Below are positions 1 through 8,567 of a stretch of DNA of 64,000 nucleotides, in pieces (position 1 is the stretch's first letter; each line of letters begins with the position of its first letter). The stretch is from positions 62,001 through 126,000 of the forward strand of contig NZ_BDBL01000003.1 of NCBI RefSeq assembly GCF_001612965.1, in the 5' to 3' direction. The notes beneath the pieces were generated by a model. It was not told the DNA's origin and made no database searches. It worked only from the letters and a program-made list of their open reading frames with translations. The translations under genes were made by a program, and so were the position numbers. The DNA is from Nocardia kruczakiae NBRC 101016. GTDB taxonomy: Bacteria; Actinomycetota; Actinomycetes; Mycobacteriales; Mycobacteriaceae.

Positions 1-251
1 CCGCCCTGCACGACCCGGTGCCGACCGACGCCGGACCGGTGCCGGTGTCGGCGAGCGTCGGCACCGCCTTCTCCCCGCCCGGGCGGCCGTGCGACTTCTC
101 CGATCTGCTGCGCAGCGCGGACCGGGCGATGTACTCGGCCAAGACGGCCGGCAAGCGGCAGTTCGCACTCTCCGAGCTCGGCGATTCCGACGGCGAGCCG
201 GGCGGTTACGACGCCGCCCGACTCGACTACGACGCGGCCGTCGCGGGCTGA
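1..251 (+). CDS. GGDEF-domain protein (diguanylate cyclase), C-terminal end only
   Basis: The reading frame enters from the left edge of the window (first complete codon at base 3) and stops at 249-251. The visible 80 or so residues end a GGDEF domain: an ASVGTA segment matches the core strand that follows the GGDEEF loop, and LLRSADRAMYSAKTAGKRQ matches the conserved last helix (AD-AMY-AK--GR). GGDEF domains make cyclic di-GMP from two GTP. The GGDEEF signature itself and any sensor domain lie outside the window, so activity cannot be judged. A tail of about 30 acidic, Gly-rich residues follows the domain. No gene is coupled to it downstream; the next gene appears to have its own promoter. 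Confidence 0.85.
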   Translation, partial: ALHDPVPTDAGPVPVSASVGTAFSPPGRPCDFSDLLRSADRAMYSAKTAGKRQFALSELGDSDGEPGGYDAARLDYDAAVAG

Positions 252-280
252 GAGCAAGCCTCGGGCAAACCGCCGACGCG

Positions 281-286
281 TACTCT
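281..286 (+). promoter_or_regulatory. Putative leaderless -10 box (TACTCT)
   Basis: TACTCT fits the actinobacterial TANNNT -10 pattern and ends 7 bases before the GTG at 294, the spacing expected if transcription starts at the start codon. No Shine-Dalgarno sequence precedes that GTG, which agrees with a leaderless mRNA. No clear -35 box is visible. Confidence 0.4.
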
Positions 287-293
287 GGTCGAT

Positions 294-1190
294 GTGTGGC
301 TGCTGCTGATTCTTCTGGTCGTCGTGCTGATCGCGTGTGTCGCGATGATGGTCGCGGGGCGCTCGAACCAACGCGCCCGGGACAACAACCAGCTCGCCGA
401 CGCGAAGGCCGACGCACGCCGGTTGATCGAACGCCTCGGCGGCCAGGTCTACAACCTCACGGGGACCGACCAGGCCTCCAAACAGGCGCTGGCGGATGCG
501 GGTGAACGGCTCAACGCCGCCGGCTCGCAAATCGATCAGGCCACAACGGTCACCCAGGCTCGCCTGGCCAAGGAAACCGCGATCGAGGGCTTGTACTACG
601 TGCGCGCGGCCCGCACCGCGATGAATCTCGATCCCGGTCCGCCGGTCCCCGAACTGGACGGACAGCGGTCCGCCGGACGCGTCACCGAGGACCGCACCGT
701 CGACTTCGACGGCCGCAGCATCGAAGCGTCGCCGACGCCTTCTCCGCACACTCCGAACTACTATCCGGGCGGCCGGGTCGCCGGGCGTCCGGTTCCGGCC
801 GGTTGGTATTCCGAGCCGTGGTGGAAGACCGCGCTGGTCGCAGGCGCCTGGGGCGTGGGCTCGGTGCTGCTGTTCGATGCGCTGTTCGGTGGTATGCACG
901 GCGTCGGCTACGGCGCGGCCGGCTTCGAAAACGGTTACGGCGCAGGCTATGACACCGGATTCGACGCGGGTCAGGATGCCGGACAGGACACCGGTCAGGG
1001 CTTCGACGGCGGTGACCAGGGCGGATACGACACCGCCGGATACGACGGCGGTGGCTACGACCAGGGTGGCGGCTACGACGGCGGCGGGTATGACCAGGGC
1101 GGCGGCTATGACGGCGGCGGCTTCGACGGTGGCGGCTTCTTCGACGGCGGTGGCGGTTTCGACGGGGGCGGATTCGACGGAGGTTTTTAG
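294..1190 (+). CDS. Membrane-anchored protein with Gly/Asp/Tyr-rich C-terminal tail
   Basis: 298 residues. An N-terminal transmembrane helix (about 2-22) is followed by a charged, coiled-coil-like region (about 25-110) with regularly spaced Ala and Gln. A proline-rich linker and a second hydrophobic helix (about 180-200) come next. From about residue 200 the protein is a low-complexity tail of GYDQGGGYDGGG-type repeats rich in Gly, Asp, Tyr and Phe. I know this layout from actinobacterial hypothetical membrane proteins (some labelled DUF1542-like), but no enzymatic motif is present and I assign no function. The GTG start is chosen because the overlapping ATG at 292 is out of frame and a -10 box lies 7 bases upstream. 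A small palindrome follows the stop codon. Confidence 0.8.
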   Translation: MWLLLILLVVVLIACVAMMVAGRSNQRARDNNQLADAKADARRLIERLGGQVYNLTGTDQASKQALADAGERLNAAGSQIDQATTVTQARLAKETAIEGLYYVRAARTAMNLDPGPPVPELDGQRSAGRVTEDRTVDFDGRSIEASPTPSPHTPNYYPGGRVAGRPVPAGWYSEPWWKTALVAGAWGVGSVLLFDALFGGMHGVGYGAAGFENGYGAGYDTGFDAGQDAGQDTGQGFDGGDQGGYDTAGYDGGGYDQGGGYDGGGYDQGGGYDGGGFDGGGFFDGGGGFDGGGFDGGF

Positions 1191-1192
1191 CT

Positions 1193-1207
1193 TTCCGGTA
1201 ACCGGAA
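1193..1207. other. Short palindrome after the Gly-rich protein gene
   Basis: TTCCGGT-A-ACCGGAA is a perfect 7-bp inverted repeat with a one-base centre, 2 bases after the stop at 1190 and just upstream of the PAP2 gene. The tiny centre makes it a better candidate for a protein-binding palindrome than for a terminator, but it could also be a weak stem. Its role is unknown. Confidence 0.3.
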
Positions 1208-1225
1208 GTTGCGCCTCCGTTTACG

Positions 1226-2572
1226 TTGTGTTATCGATCTTCAGTGTTGATCGACCACGAGGCGAGGGTAGTTCCCTCGTCGTCGTTATCCGGGGGTGGG
1301 AAAAAGCCCCGAGCAGGAGCCACTGCCGCAGTCGTCGGCGCTGTGGCCCTGCTCACCATCGCCCAGGTGTGGGCATCCGCGCACGGCGCCCTCGGGCCCT
1401 TTCGTAGTCTCCTCGCCGATTACGCCGCCGACCCGCAGTCGGCGTTCGTCTCCTGGGCGGGCCTCGGCCTCGCGTGCGTCGGCGTGCCCGCGCGCGTGCG
1501 CGTCATCAGCCTCGCGTCGGCTGCGGTACTGGACCTGCTGGTGCTCGGCGTGCAGGCGCTGTGTCACTGGCACCTCTCGATCGGAACCGGCCCCACGCTG
1601 GTCTTGACCGCGCTCGTGCTGACCGTCGCTCGGTGGCGGGGGCGGCGCCGGCGGATCGCCCTGCGCGCCATCGCATTCGGTGTGTTGCTGATCATGGCGT
1701 CGAAGCTCGCCGACACCTGGCTGCTGGTGAGCATCTCCGCCGGTCCGCGCGTACTGGATCAGTACGTGCAATACGCCGATCGCGCACTGGGAGATCCGGC
1801 GTGGGTCGTCGGCAGTCTCCTGGACGCGGCGGGCCCGATCCCGTCGAGCATCTTGCACGCGGTGTACATCCAATTGCCGGCGGCCGCCGTGGTGGTCGCG
1901 GTGTGGCAGCTGCGCAACGTGACGACGAGGCCGTGGCCACGGCACAACCTGTTGCGCACCTTCCTGGTACTGGGCATCGTCGGGCCGCTGGTCTACGTGC
2001 TGTTTCCCGTGGTCGGCCCGGTCTTCGCCTACGGCCCGCTGGGCCACGGCCTGCAGATCGGCGACTGGCCGCACACGGTGCCGGCGATCACCGGCACCCC
2101 GGTGCCGATGCTCTTCGATGGCGGCACCGCCCGCAACTGCATGCCGTCGATGCACACCGCTTGGGCCACAGCATTGTTCGTGCATTCGCGCACCGGGCCG
2201 CGGTGGTTGCGCTGGGGCGGTGCGGTGTGGCTGGTGTGCACGCTGCTGGCGACGCTCGGCTTCGGCTACCACTACGGCTGCGATCTGGTGGCGGGTGCGA
2301 TCCTGTCCCTCACGGTGGAATCGGCACTGCGCGAACCGGATCGCGGCTGGGACAGCAAGCGGATTCACATGGTGACCCTCGGCGCCGGGGTTTTCGCGGG
2401 GCTGCTGCTGTCCTATCGTTTCCTCGCAGAGACCATGGCCGCCCATCCGTTGCCGTCCGGACTCGCGGTCATGGCCGCACTGGCGGCCGTGATCTCCCTG
2501 TTCTACACGACGTGGTTCGCCGCGCCCGAGCGCCGAACGGCGAACATCGAAAGGTCGGTCTCAGCTTCATGA
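1226..2572 (+). CDS. PAP2-superfamily membrane phosphatase/phosphotransferase
   Basis: 448 residues with repeated hydrophobic helices. The PAP2 signature is in the middle: an N-C-M-P-S-M-H-T-A segment near residues 303-311 (the SMH type of the PSGH motif) and G-F-G-Y-H-Y-G-C-D near 345-353, which supplies the second catalytic His and Asp. This SMHT/HYxxD arrangement belongs to the PAP2 branch related to inositol-phosphoceramide synthases, so a lipid-phosphate phosphatase or inositol-phosphate transferase in the cytoplasmic membrane is likely. The stop overlaps the start of the following mannosyltransferase gene (ATGA, 2569-2572), indicating translational coupling and a joint role in envelope glycolipid synthesis. 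The exact start is uncertain: TTG 1226 gives the longest frame, but GTG 1244 or a later codon before the first helix (about residue 35) is possible. Confidence 0.85.
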   Translation: MCYRSSVLIDHEARVVPSSSLSGGGKKPRAGATAAVVGAVALLTIAQVWASAHGALGPFRSLLADYAADPQSAFVSWAGLGLACVGVPARVRVISLASAAVLDLLVLGVQALCHWHLSIGTGPTLVLTALVLTVARWRGRRRRIALRAIAFGVLLIMASKLADTWLLVSISAGPRVLDQYVQYADRALGDPAWVVGSLLDAAGPIPSSILHAVYIQLPAAAVVVAVWQLRNVTTRPWPRHNLLRTFLVLGIVGPLVYVLFPVVGPVFAYGPLGHGLQIGDWPHTVPAITGTPVPMLFDGGTARNCMPSMHTAWATALFVHSRTGPRWLRWGGAVWLVCTLLATLGFGYHYGCDLVAGAILSLTVESALREPDRGWDSKRIHMVTLGAGVFAGLLLSYRFLAETMAAHPLPSGLAVMAALAAVISLFYTTWFAAPERRTANIERSVSAS

Positions 2573-3858
2573 TCACGGTGCGGGCGGAGCGGCGTCAGCT
2601 GCTGCGCCAACAGCATTCGGACGACACGAGATATTTCCCCCGCATCCCGATCCTGATCGGACTCCTGCTCTCGGTGTCGGCTGCCCTGCTCATCTCGGCG
2701 TTGCACGGTTTTCTCGATCTACAGGTGTATCGGGTCGACACCCTGGCCTGGTTGCACCACGGCGCACTGTACGGGCCGCCGCTACCGGTAGCCGGCCACA
2801 CCGACCTGCCGTTCACCTATCCCCCGTCGGCAGCGCTGCTGATGACTCCGCTGGCCGTGATGCCGCTCTGGCTCGCGGAGATCGCGGTGACGGCCAGTTC
2901 GCTGGCCTGTCTGTGGGTGACGATCTGGCTGGTGCTCTCCCGGGTCCGGCCCGAGCTGAACCCGCGGTCGAAAGCGACTCTGATCACCCCCGGCGTGATC
3001 GCGATGGCGGCGCTCGAGCCGGTGCACACGACACTGTGGTTCGGGCAGATCAACATCATCCTGATGGCCGCGGTCGCGCTGGACTGCCTGACGGAGAAGC
3101 CGCGCTGGCCCCGAGGCGTGCTGATCGGCATCGCCGCCGTCACGAAACTGACCCCCGCGGCCTTCGTGCTGTATCTGCTGATCCGCCGGGACTGGAAAGC
3201 GGCGGGAACGGCGGCGGCGACCGCCGCGGGGGTGGTGCTCGCCGGATTCGTGCTGTTCCCGCGGACGTCCACGCAGTACTGGCTGCACGCGATCGTCGAC
3301 ACCGGTCGCATCGGTGCGCCCTACTACGCCGGCAACCAGTCCCTCAAAGGCATGGTCTACCGGCTCGGCCTGCCCGAATCCGCAGCCGCGGCGGTATGGC
3401 TCGGTCTCGGGCTCGCCGTCGCCGCCGCCGGCGCGGTCGCGATGTACCTGCTCTTCCGCGCCGAGCGCACCGCCCCGGTCACACCCGGGAACGCCCCCGC
3501 GACAACAAAACTCTCGGTCGCCGCGCTGCTCGTGAATGCCGCTGTGCTGCTGCTGGTTTCGCCGGTGTCGTGGACCCATCACTGGGTGTGGGTGGCACCC
3601 GCGCTGGTGACCGCCGCGTTGTGGTCCACCAGCAGATCCGCCGCGACGGTGGCCGGCGCGATCGCCGCCGTCACCGCACCGTTCCTCATCGGACAGGTGC
3701 TGGTACCGGGCGGCGGCGACCGGGAGCTCACCTGGAACTGGTGGCAGCACCTACTGGGCAACACCTACGTCCTCGTCGCCGGCGCGCTGCTCGGACTCGC
3801 GCTCACGCGGCTGCTCCGGCGGCGCGCCTCGGCGATACCGGCGACTCAGGCCGGCTGA
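2569..3858 (+). CDS. GT87-family polyprenol-phosphate-mannose-dependent mannosyltransferase
   Basis: 429 residues and about ten hydrophobic helices. The N-terminal loop after the first helix carries D-L-Q-V-Y-R and, further on, D-L-P-F-T-Y-P-P, the acidic/aromatic loop typical of GT87 (DUF2029) enzymes. That family includes the mycobacterial alpha-(1,2)-mannosyltransferases of PIM and lipomannan synthesis (PimE and Rv2181 types). The donor would be polyprenyl-phosphate mannose on the outer face of the cytoplasmic membrane. The ATG overlaps the upstream PAP2 stop by 4 bases. The 3' end overlaps the convergent nei2 gene by 13 bp. The acceptor cannot be told from the sequence. Confidence 0.82.
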   Translation: MITVRAERRQLLRQQHSDDTRYFPRIPILIGLLLSVSAALLISALHGFLDLQVYRVDTLAWLHHGALYGPPLPVAGHTDLPFTYPPSAALLMTPLAVMPLWLAEIAVTASSLACLWVTIWLVLSRVRPELNPRSKATLITPGVIAMAALEPVHTTLWFGQINIILMAAVALDCLTEKPRWPRGVLIGIAAVTKLTPAAFVLYLLIRRDWKAAGTAAATAAGVVLAGFVLFPRTSTQYWLHAIVDTGRIGAPYYAGNQSLKGMVYRLGLPESAAAAVWLGLGLAVAAAGAVAMYLLFRAERTAPVTPGNAPATTKLSVAALLVNAAVLLLVSPVSWTHHWVWVAPALVTAALWSTSRSAATVAGAIAAVTAPFLIGQVLVPGGGDRELTWNWWQHLLGNTYVLVAGALLGLALTRLLRRRASAIPATQAG

Positions 3859-4661
3859 CAGGTCGGGCACCAGAACAGGTTTCGCCCCTCGAGCACGGCA
3901 TGCGCGACGGTGGTCCCGCAGATCCGGCAGGGCTCGCCGGCACGGCGATAGACGTAGGTGCGCGGTTTGCCGACCGCATACGACGGCGCGCCGCGGTCGT
4001 GTTCGGGGCGCACCACGACGATGGCGCCCTTGCGCACGCCGACCTTCATCAGCGCGGCGAGATCCGCCCACAGCGCATCCCACTCCCCGGCCGTGACGGC
4101 GCGACCGGGGCGCTGCGGTGAAATGCCGTGCCGGAACAGCACTTCCGCTCGATAGACATTGCCCACACCCGCCACCACGGACTGGTCCATCAGCAGCGCC
4201 GCGATGGACCGGTTCGAACGGCGGATCCGCTGCGCCGCCCGATCGGGATCGGCGTCGCGGCGCAGCGGATCCGGGCCGAGGCGGGCGGTGAGGGCGTCGA
4301 CCTCCGGTGCGTGCAGGACCTCGCACGCCGTCGGACCGCGCAGATCGGTCCCGTACAGCGTGGCCGCGGACTTACCGGCGCCGATCATCCGCATCCGCAC
4401 CTGGCCGACCGGATCGCTCAGCGGCGCGGGCGATTCGGTGAAGGTGCCGTAGAGACCGAGATGCACATGGACGACCAGACCCGAATCGTAGTGGTGCAGA
4501 AGATGTTTACCCCACGCCTCGGCCTTGGTCAGGGTGGCTCCGTCGACCAGGGCGGCACCGTCGGCGAAGCGCCCCTGCGGGCTGAATACCCGCACGACAC
4601 CGCCGGCGAAGCGCTGCTGATGCAGCTTCGCCAGGCGATGCAGCGTATGTCCCTCAGGCAT
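3846..4661 (-). CDS. nei2: Fpg/Nei-family DNA glycosylase/AP lyase (Nei2 type)
   Basis: 271 residues. The protein begins MPEGHT, so after Met removal it exposes the Pro1 nucleophile and the Glu2 of the family. A helix-two-turn-helix segment (N-R-S-I-A-A-L-L-M-D-Q near 150-160, then V-A-G-V-G-N-V-Y) and a C-terminal C4 zinc finger (Cys245, 248, 265, 268) complete the fold. MPEGHT with this finger matches mycobacterial Nei2 (Rv2464c). Nei enzymes excise oxidised pyrimidines and cut the abasic site by beta/delta elimination. The open frame extends 56 codons upstream, but the ATG at 4661 is fixed by the need for Pro at position 2. rpiB lies just upstream on the same strand, as in M. tuberculosis. 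Confidence 0.92.
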   Translation of the reverse strand: MPEGHTLHRLAKLHQQRFAGGVVRVFSPQGRFADGAALVDGATLTKAEAWGKHLLHHYDSGLVVHVHLGLYGTFTESPAPLSDPVGQVRMRMIGAGKSAATLYGTDLRGPTACEVLHAPEVDALTARLGPDPLRRDADPDRAAQRIRRSNRSIAALLMDQSVVAGVGNVYRAEVLFRHGISPQRPGRAVTAGEWDALWADLAALMKVGVRKGAIVVVRPEHDRGAPSYAVGKPRTYVYRRAGEPCRICGTTVAHAVLEGRNLFWCPTCQPA

Positions 4662-4741
4662 CGGCCGAATTCCGTTCCGCTCACCCCGGCCCGCACGCGG
4701 CCGGACGGGCCGGGCGCGTGGCCCGGCCCGCTCGATGCCTG

Positions 4742-5212
4742 CTAGCTCTGCACCGCCGGCGGCTGACCGGACTTCTCGTATTCGGCGATGATGTCGATGC
4801 GCCGCTGATGCCGCGCCTCGTCCGACCACGGCGTCGCCAGGAACGCATCGATGATGGCGAAGGCCTCCTCGGTGCTGTGCATCCGGCCGCCGATACCCAT
4901 GAGCTGCGCATTGTTGTGCTCACGAGCCAGTTTCGCGGTCTCCACGCTCCAGGCCAGCGCACAGCGCGCGCCGGGAACCTTGTTCGCGGCGATCTGCTCA
5001 CCGTTACCGCTGCCGCCGAACACGATGCCGAGGCTGCCCGGGTCGGCGACGACGCGGCGGGCGGCGTCGATGCAGAAGGCCGGGTAGTCGTCGACGGCGT
5101 CGTACTCGTGGGCTCCACAGTCGACCACGTCGTGACCGGCCTGCGTCAGATGATCCTTCACTTGGTTCTTCAATTCGAAGCCGGCATGGTCGGCACCCAG
5201 GTATACGCGCAT
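4742..5212 (-). CDS. rpiB: Ribose-5-phosphate isomerase B
   Basis: 156 residues, the normal RpiB length. The N-terminus M-R-V-Y-L-G-A-D-H-A-G-F-E-L-K contains the Asp-His pair of the phosphate/base site. G-S-G-N-G-E-Q-I-A-A-N-K-V-P-G follows at about 70-84, the signature loop of LacA/RpiB. In actinobacterial RpiB a Glu replaces the catalytic Cys of the E. coli enzyme, and here Glu sits in that loop (S-G-N-G-E). The enzyme interconverts ribose-5-phosphate and ribulose-5-phosphate in the pentose phosphate pathway. I chose the ATG at 5212 because the family starts M-R-V-Y-L-G; a 12-codon upstream extension is open but unlike the family. It is probably co-transcribed with nei2 (gap 80 bp). Confidence 0.93.
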   Translation of the reverse strand: MRVYLGADHAGFELKNQVKDHLTQAGHDVVDCGAHEYDAVDDYPAFCIDAARRVVADPGSLGIVFGGSGNGEQIAANKVPGARCALAWSVETAKLAREHNNAQLMGIGGRMHSTEEAFAIIDAFLATPWSDEARHQRRIDIIAEYEKSGQPPAVQS

Positions 5213-5272
5213 GGCTGAGATTCTGTCAGGTGGGCGGTTTCGCTCCACATGGGGTGGTTCCCCGATCCTCTA

Positions 5273-5278
5273 TAGAGT
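5273..5278 (+). promoter_or_regulatory. Putative leaderless -10 box (TAGAGT)
   Basis: TAGAGT matches TANNNT and ends 7 bases before the ATG at 5286, placing the likely transcription start on the start codon. No Shine-Dalgarno sequence precedes the ATG. The site lies in the 73-bp divergent gap between rpiB and the M48 protease gene. Confidence 0.4.
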
Positions 5279-5285
5279 TCAGCCC

Positions 5286-6392
5286 ATGCAGTCCGAAGAT
5301 CAGTGGGCCGATCAGTCACCACAGCAGGGGCGCGGACCGGGGTGGAATCCGGTGACCGGTATGGCGGGGTGGGATCCTCGGCTGGGACCGCCGGGATGGG
5401 GTCCGCAGCAACCGTTTTCGCCGCCGCACGTGCCGCCGTTCCAGCCGACGCGCGGACTGTCCCCCTGGGGGATGCCGGCCCGGCACAGCTGGGAGATCCC
5501 GCTGCTGATCGTGGTGATTCTGGCCACCGTCACCGGTTATCTGATCGCGCTGCTGTTCCTGCTCGTCGGTGCGGTGAACTACTACGTCCTGCTGCTGATC
5601 CTGGCGCCGCTGCTGCTGTGGTTCGGCCGCGGCACAAACTATTCGATGCAGCGGCTCAATGCGGTGAAGATGTCGCCCACCCAGTTCCCGGAGGGATACC
5701 GGATGGTGGCCGAGGCGGCCGCGCGCTTCGGCATGGCGACCGTCCCGGACGCCTACGTGGTGCTGGGCAACGGGCAGATCAACGCCTTCGCCTCGGGCCA
5801 CGGGTTCCGCCGCTACGTGGTCGTCTACAGCGATCTGTTCGAGATCGGCGGCCAGGCCCGTGACCCCGACGCGCTGGCCTTCATCATCGGCCACGAGGTC
5901 GGCCACATCGCGGCCGGCCATGTGTCGTACTGGCGCCAGCTGGGCATGTTCCTCGTGCCGTTCCTGCCGATCATCGGCAATTCGCTGATTCGCGCACAGG
6001 AGTACACCGCCGACAATCACGGCTTCTGCAACCGGCATCTCGGGGCCCCCGGAGCGATGAAAACCCTTGCGGGCGGCAAATATCTGAATTCGCTGGTCGA
6101 TTTCGACGAGATGGCCGACCGCGCGCCGCAGGACAAGGGCTTCTTCGTCTGGGTGGTCAACGCCATGTCCTCGCATCCGGTGCTGACGTGGCGGATGTGG
6201 GCGCTGCGCGACCGTAGCCGGCACGGGCGGATGTTCCTGCGGCCGAGCGGTCCGCCGCCGCCACGGATGACGGCGACGCCTCCGCCGTATCCGCCACCGG
6301 CCGTCCCGCCGCAGCCGACGCCGGCCGGACCGCCCACTCAGACGAGCGGCTACCCCGGATACGGCGAAATTCCGGGGCTGCCGCCGCGGTAG
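5286..6392 (+). CDS. M48-family membrane metalloprotease with proline-rich termini
   Basis: 368 residues. A Pro/Gly-rich cytoplasmic N-terminus (1-65) precedes two hydrophobic helices (about 70-115). The peptidase domain follows: the zinc motif H-E-V-G-H at 203-207 and a downstream E-Y-T-A-D at about 239-243 give the third zinc ligand, as in HtpX/Ste24-type M48 peptidases. An S-H-P segment near 300 is typical of the family. The last 50 residues are Pro-rich with no known motif. HtpX-type enzymes degrade damaged membrane proteins. The ATG at 5286 is preferred over an in-frame GTG at 5211 because the latter overlaps the rpiB start region and a promoter lies just before 5286. It stands alone, divergent from rpiB. 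Confidence 0.85.
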   Translation: MQSEDQWADQSPQQGRGPGWNPVTGMAGWDPRLGPPGWGPQQPFSPPHVPPFQPTRGLSPWGMPARHSWEIPLLIVVILATVTGYLIALLFLLVGAVNYYVLLLILAPLLLWFGRGTNYSMQRLNAVKMSPTQFPEGYRMVAEAAARFGMATVPDAYVVLGNGQINAFASGHGFRRYVVVYSDLFEIGGQARDPDALAFIIGHEVGHIAAGHVSYWRQLGMFLVPFLPIIGNSLIRAQEYTADNHGFCNRHLGAPGAMKTLAGGKYLNSLVDFDEMADRAPQDKGFFVWVVNAMSSHPVLTWRMWALRDRSRHGRMFLRPSGPPPPRMTATPPPYPPPAVPPQPTPAGPPTQTSGYPGYGEIPGLPPR

Positions 6393-6438
6393 CCGCACGC
6401 CCGGCACGGGGCGTGCCACGCCCCGTGCCGTCGATCCA

Positions 6439-7095
6439 CTAGTCGAACTGCGGGTCCTCGTTGCGGGTCCGCTTGAGTTCGAAGAAGTGCGGATAGGACG
6501 CCAGCGCGACCGCCCCGTCCCACACCTTCCCCGCGTCCTCGCCGCGCGGAATGCGCGACAGCACCGGGCCGAAGAAGGCGGTGTCGTTGATGTGGATGGT
6601 CGGCGTGCCGACGTCCGGCCCGACCTTGTCCATTCCGGCGTGGTGGCTCGTGCGCAGCGCCTCGTCGTACTCGGTGCTCGTGGCGGCCTCGGCCAGTTCG
6701 GCGGGCAGCCCGACCTCGGCGAGAGCGTCGGCGACGACCGCGGCCAGGCTGTCGGCCTGGTTCTCGCGCTCGTACTCCTCCCGGCGATTGTGGATGCGGG
6801 TGCCCATCGCGGTGTACAGCGGTGAGAGCACCTTCTCACCGTGCTGCTCGGCCGCGGCGATGGCCACCCGGACCGGGCCCCACGCCGATTTCATCATGTC
6901 GACGTAGCGCTCGGGAAGGTCGTCACGGCCCTCGTTGAGTACGGCCAGGCTCATCACGTGGAAGTGCGTGTCGATATCGCGGACCTTCTCGACCTCCAGA
7001 ATCCAGCGCGAGGTGATCCAGCACCACGGGCACAGGGGATCGAACCAGAAATCGACGCGGTCCCTGGAGCCGGCGGTGGTCGTCTGATCGCTCAC
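6439..7095 (-). CDS. DsbA-fold, mycothiol-linked reductase (Rv2466c type)
   Basis: 218 residues with an N-terminal [11 protein letters not shown] segment: the redox motif is Cys22-Pro-Trp-Cys25. The rest is the helical insert and C-terminal thioredoxin half of the DsbA/2-hydroxychromene isomerase fold, including the cis-Pro loop G-T-P-T-I. Rv2466c, the M. tuberculosis counterpart at the same position, is a mycothiol-dependent reductase that activates nitro-prodrugs, and it is cytosolic; there is no signal peptide here either. The GTG at 7095 has AAGGGA 6 bases upstream; the ATG formed with the preceding bases is out of frame. It is convergent with the M48 gene and divergent from the ferredoxin reductase. 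Confidence 0.88.
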   Translation of the reverse strand: MSDQTTTAGSRDRVDFWFDPLCPWCWITSRWILEVEKVRDIDTHFHVMSLAVLNEGRDDLPERYVDMMKSAWGPVRVAIAAAEQHGEKVLSPLYTAMGTRIHNRREEYERENQADSLAAVVADALAEVGLPAELAEAATSTEYDEALRTSHHAGMDKVGPDVGTPTIHINDTAFFGPVLSRIPRGEDAGKVWDGAVALASYPHFFELKRTRNEDPQFD

Positions 7096-7249
7096 ATTTC
7101 GTCCCTTCGAAGAAACAGTGGGGAGGCCGCACGCCACCCGTCCTCAGCATTGGTCAACGCCGCGAAGTTGGCGATATTTCCCGATCGCCGCGGGATCGCA
7201 CAGTAGGGTCGGGTACGACCCTGGTTGCCGCTGCCCGGAGGTTTTCCCC

Positions 7250-8470
7250 ATGCCCACAGATTCCAGGTTCGTCATCGTCGGCGGCGGTCTGGCCGCCGCG
7301 AAGCTGGCGGAGTCGTTGCGTGACAACGAGTTCGACGGCGTGATCACGTTGATCGCCGAGGAGGCGCAGCTGCCCTACGAGCGGCCGCCACTGTCGAAGG
7401 AGCATCTGCTCGGCAAGAAGTCGCTCGCCGATTTCACCGTGCATCCCGAGCAGTGGTATCGCGATCACGATGTCGACCTGCTGCTCGGCACCACCGTCAC
7501 GGCCATCGACCGCACATCGAAAACGGTTGCGCTGCCGGATGGTTCGACCCGGCCGTACGACAAACTCGCCCTGGCCACCGGATCGCGCTCGCGCCGGCTG
7601 CCGATTCCCGGCGCCGACGCCGAGGGCGTGTACATGTTGCGCACCATCGGGCAGTCCGATGCGCTGATCTCGCTGTTCGGCTCGGCGCGGCGGCTGGTCG
7701 TCATCGGCGCGGGCTGGATCGGGCTGGAGGTCACGGCGGCCGCTCGTTCCGCCGGTCTCGAGGTGACCGTTCTGGAGGTCGGCGCGGTGCCGCTGCAGGC
7801 CGCTCTCGGCGACGAGATGGGCGCGGTCTTCGGCGAGTTGCACCGCGCGCACGGCGTCGATCTGCGCTGCGGTGTGAAGGCCGCCGAGATCGTCACCGCC
7901 GACGGAAAGGCCACCGGAGTCCGGCTCTCCGACGACACGGTCGTGGCCGCAGATGCGGTGCTGATCGCGGTCGGCGCGCGGCCGAATATCGAACTGGCCG
8001 CCGACGCGGGGCTCGCGGTCGAGGGCGGCGTGCTGGTGGACGAGAGTCTGGCCAGCAGCGATCCGGATATCGTCGCGGTCGGCGATATCGCCGACCAGCA
8101 GCATCCGGTGCTCGGGCAGCGAGTGCGGGTCGAACACTGGGCCACCGCGCTCAACCAGCCGGCCGTGGCGGCGCTGACGATGCTCGACCGGCCCGCCACC
8201 TACGACCGGCTGCCGTACTTCTTCACCGACCAGTACGACCTCGGCATGGAGTACACCGGGTTCGTCGCACCGGGTGCGACGACCTCCGTGGTGGTTCGCG
8301 GCGACACCGCGAGCCGCGAATTCGTCGCGTTCTGGCTGGATCAGGGCAATCGCGTGCTGGCGGGGATGAACGTCAACGTCTGGGACGTCACCGATCGGAT
8401 CAAGGAACTGATCCTCGGCGGCGAACCGGTTAATCCGGACGCGCTCGCCGATACGACCACCGATTTGTGA
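7250..8470 (+). CDS. FAD/NAD(P)-dependent ferredoxin/rubredoxin reductase-type oxidoreductase
   Basis: 406 residues. It has an N-terminal FAD-binding G-G-G-L-A-A-A motif, a second nucleotide motif G-A-G-W-I-G-L-E near 145-152, the T-G-S-R motif near 105 and the G-D-I-A motif that contacts FAD near 280. The E-R-P-P-L-S-K element and the C-terminal reductase domain are those of the ferredoxin reductases that feed electrons from NAD(P)H to ferredoxin or rubredoxin partners of P450s and dioxygenases. No ferredoxin or P450 gene is adjacent, so the partner is unknown. The ATG at 7250 has GGAGG (7237-7241) 8 bases upstream. It is divergent from the Rv2466c-like gene. Confidence 0.9.
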   Translation: MPTDSRFVIVGGGLAAAKLAESLRDNEFDGVITLIAEEAQLPYERPPLSKEHLLGKKSLADFTVHPEQWYRDHDVDLLLGTTVTAIDRTSKTVALPDGSTRPYDKLALATGSRSRRLPIPGADAEGVYMLRTIGQSDALISLFGSARRLVVIGAGWIGLEVTAAARSAGLEVTVLEVGAVPLQAALGDEMGAVFGELHRAHGVDLRCGVKAAEIVTADGKATGVRLSDDTVVAADAVLIAVGARPNIELAADAGLAVEGGVLVDESLASSDPDIVAVGDIADQQHPVLGQRVRVEHWATALNQPAVAALTMLDRPATYDRLPYFFTDQYDLGMEYTGFVAPGATTSVVVRGDTASREFVAFWLDQGNRVLAGMNVNVWDVTDRIKELILGGEPVNPDALADTTTDL

Positions 8471-8567
8471 TCACAATCACAGTCAAGGTAGGTCGAGAAG
8501 CCGCGGCCGGCACCGACCCGATCGTGCGCGCGCCGCGATGGCACGCCGGCGATCCGAGGAGATCATC

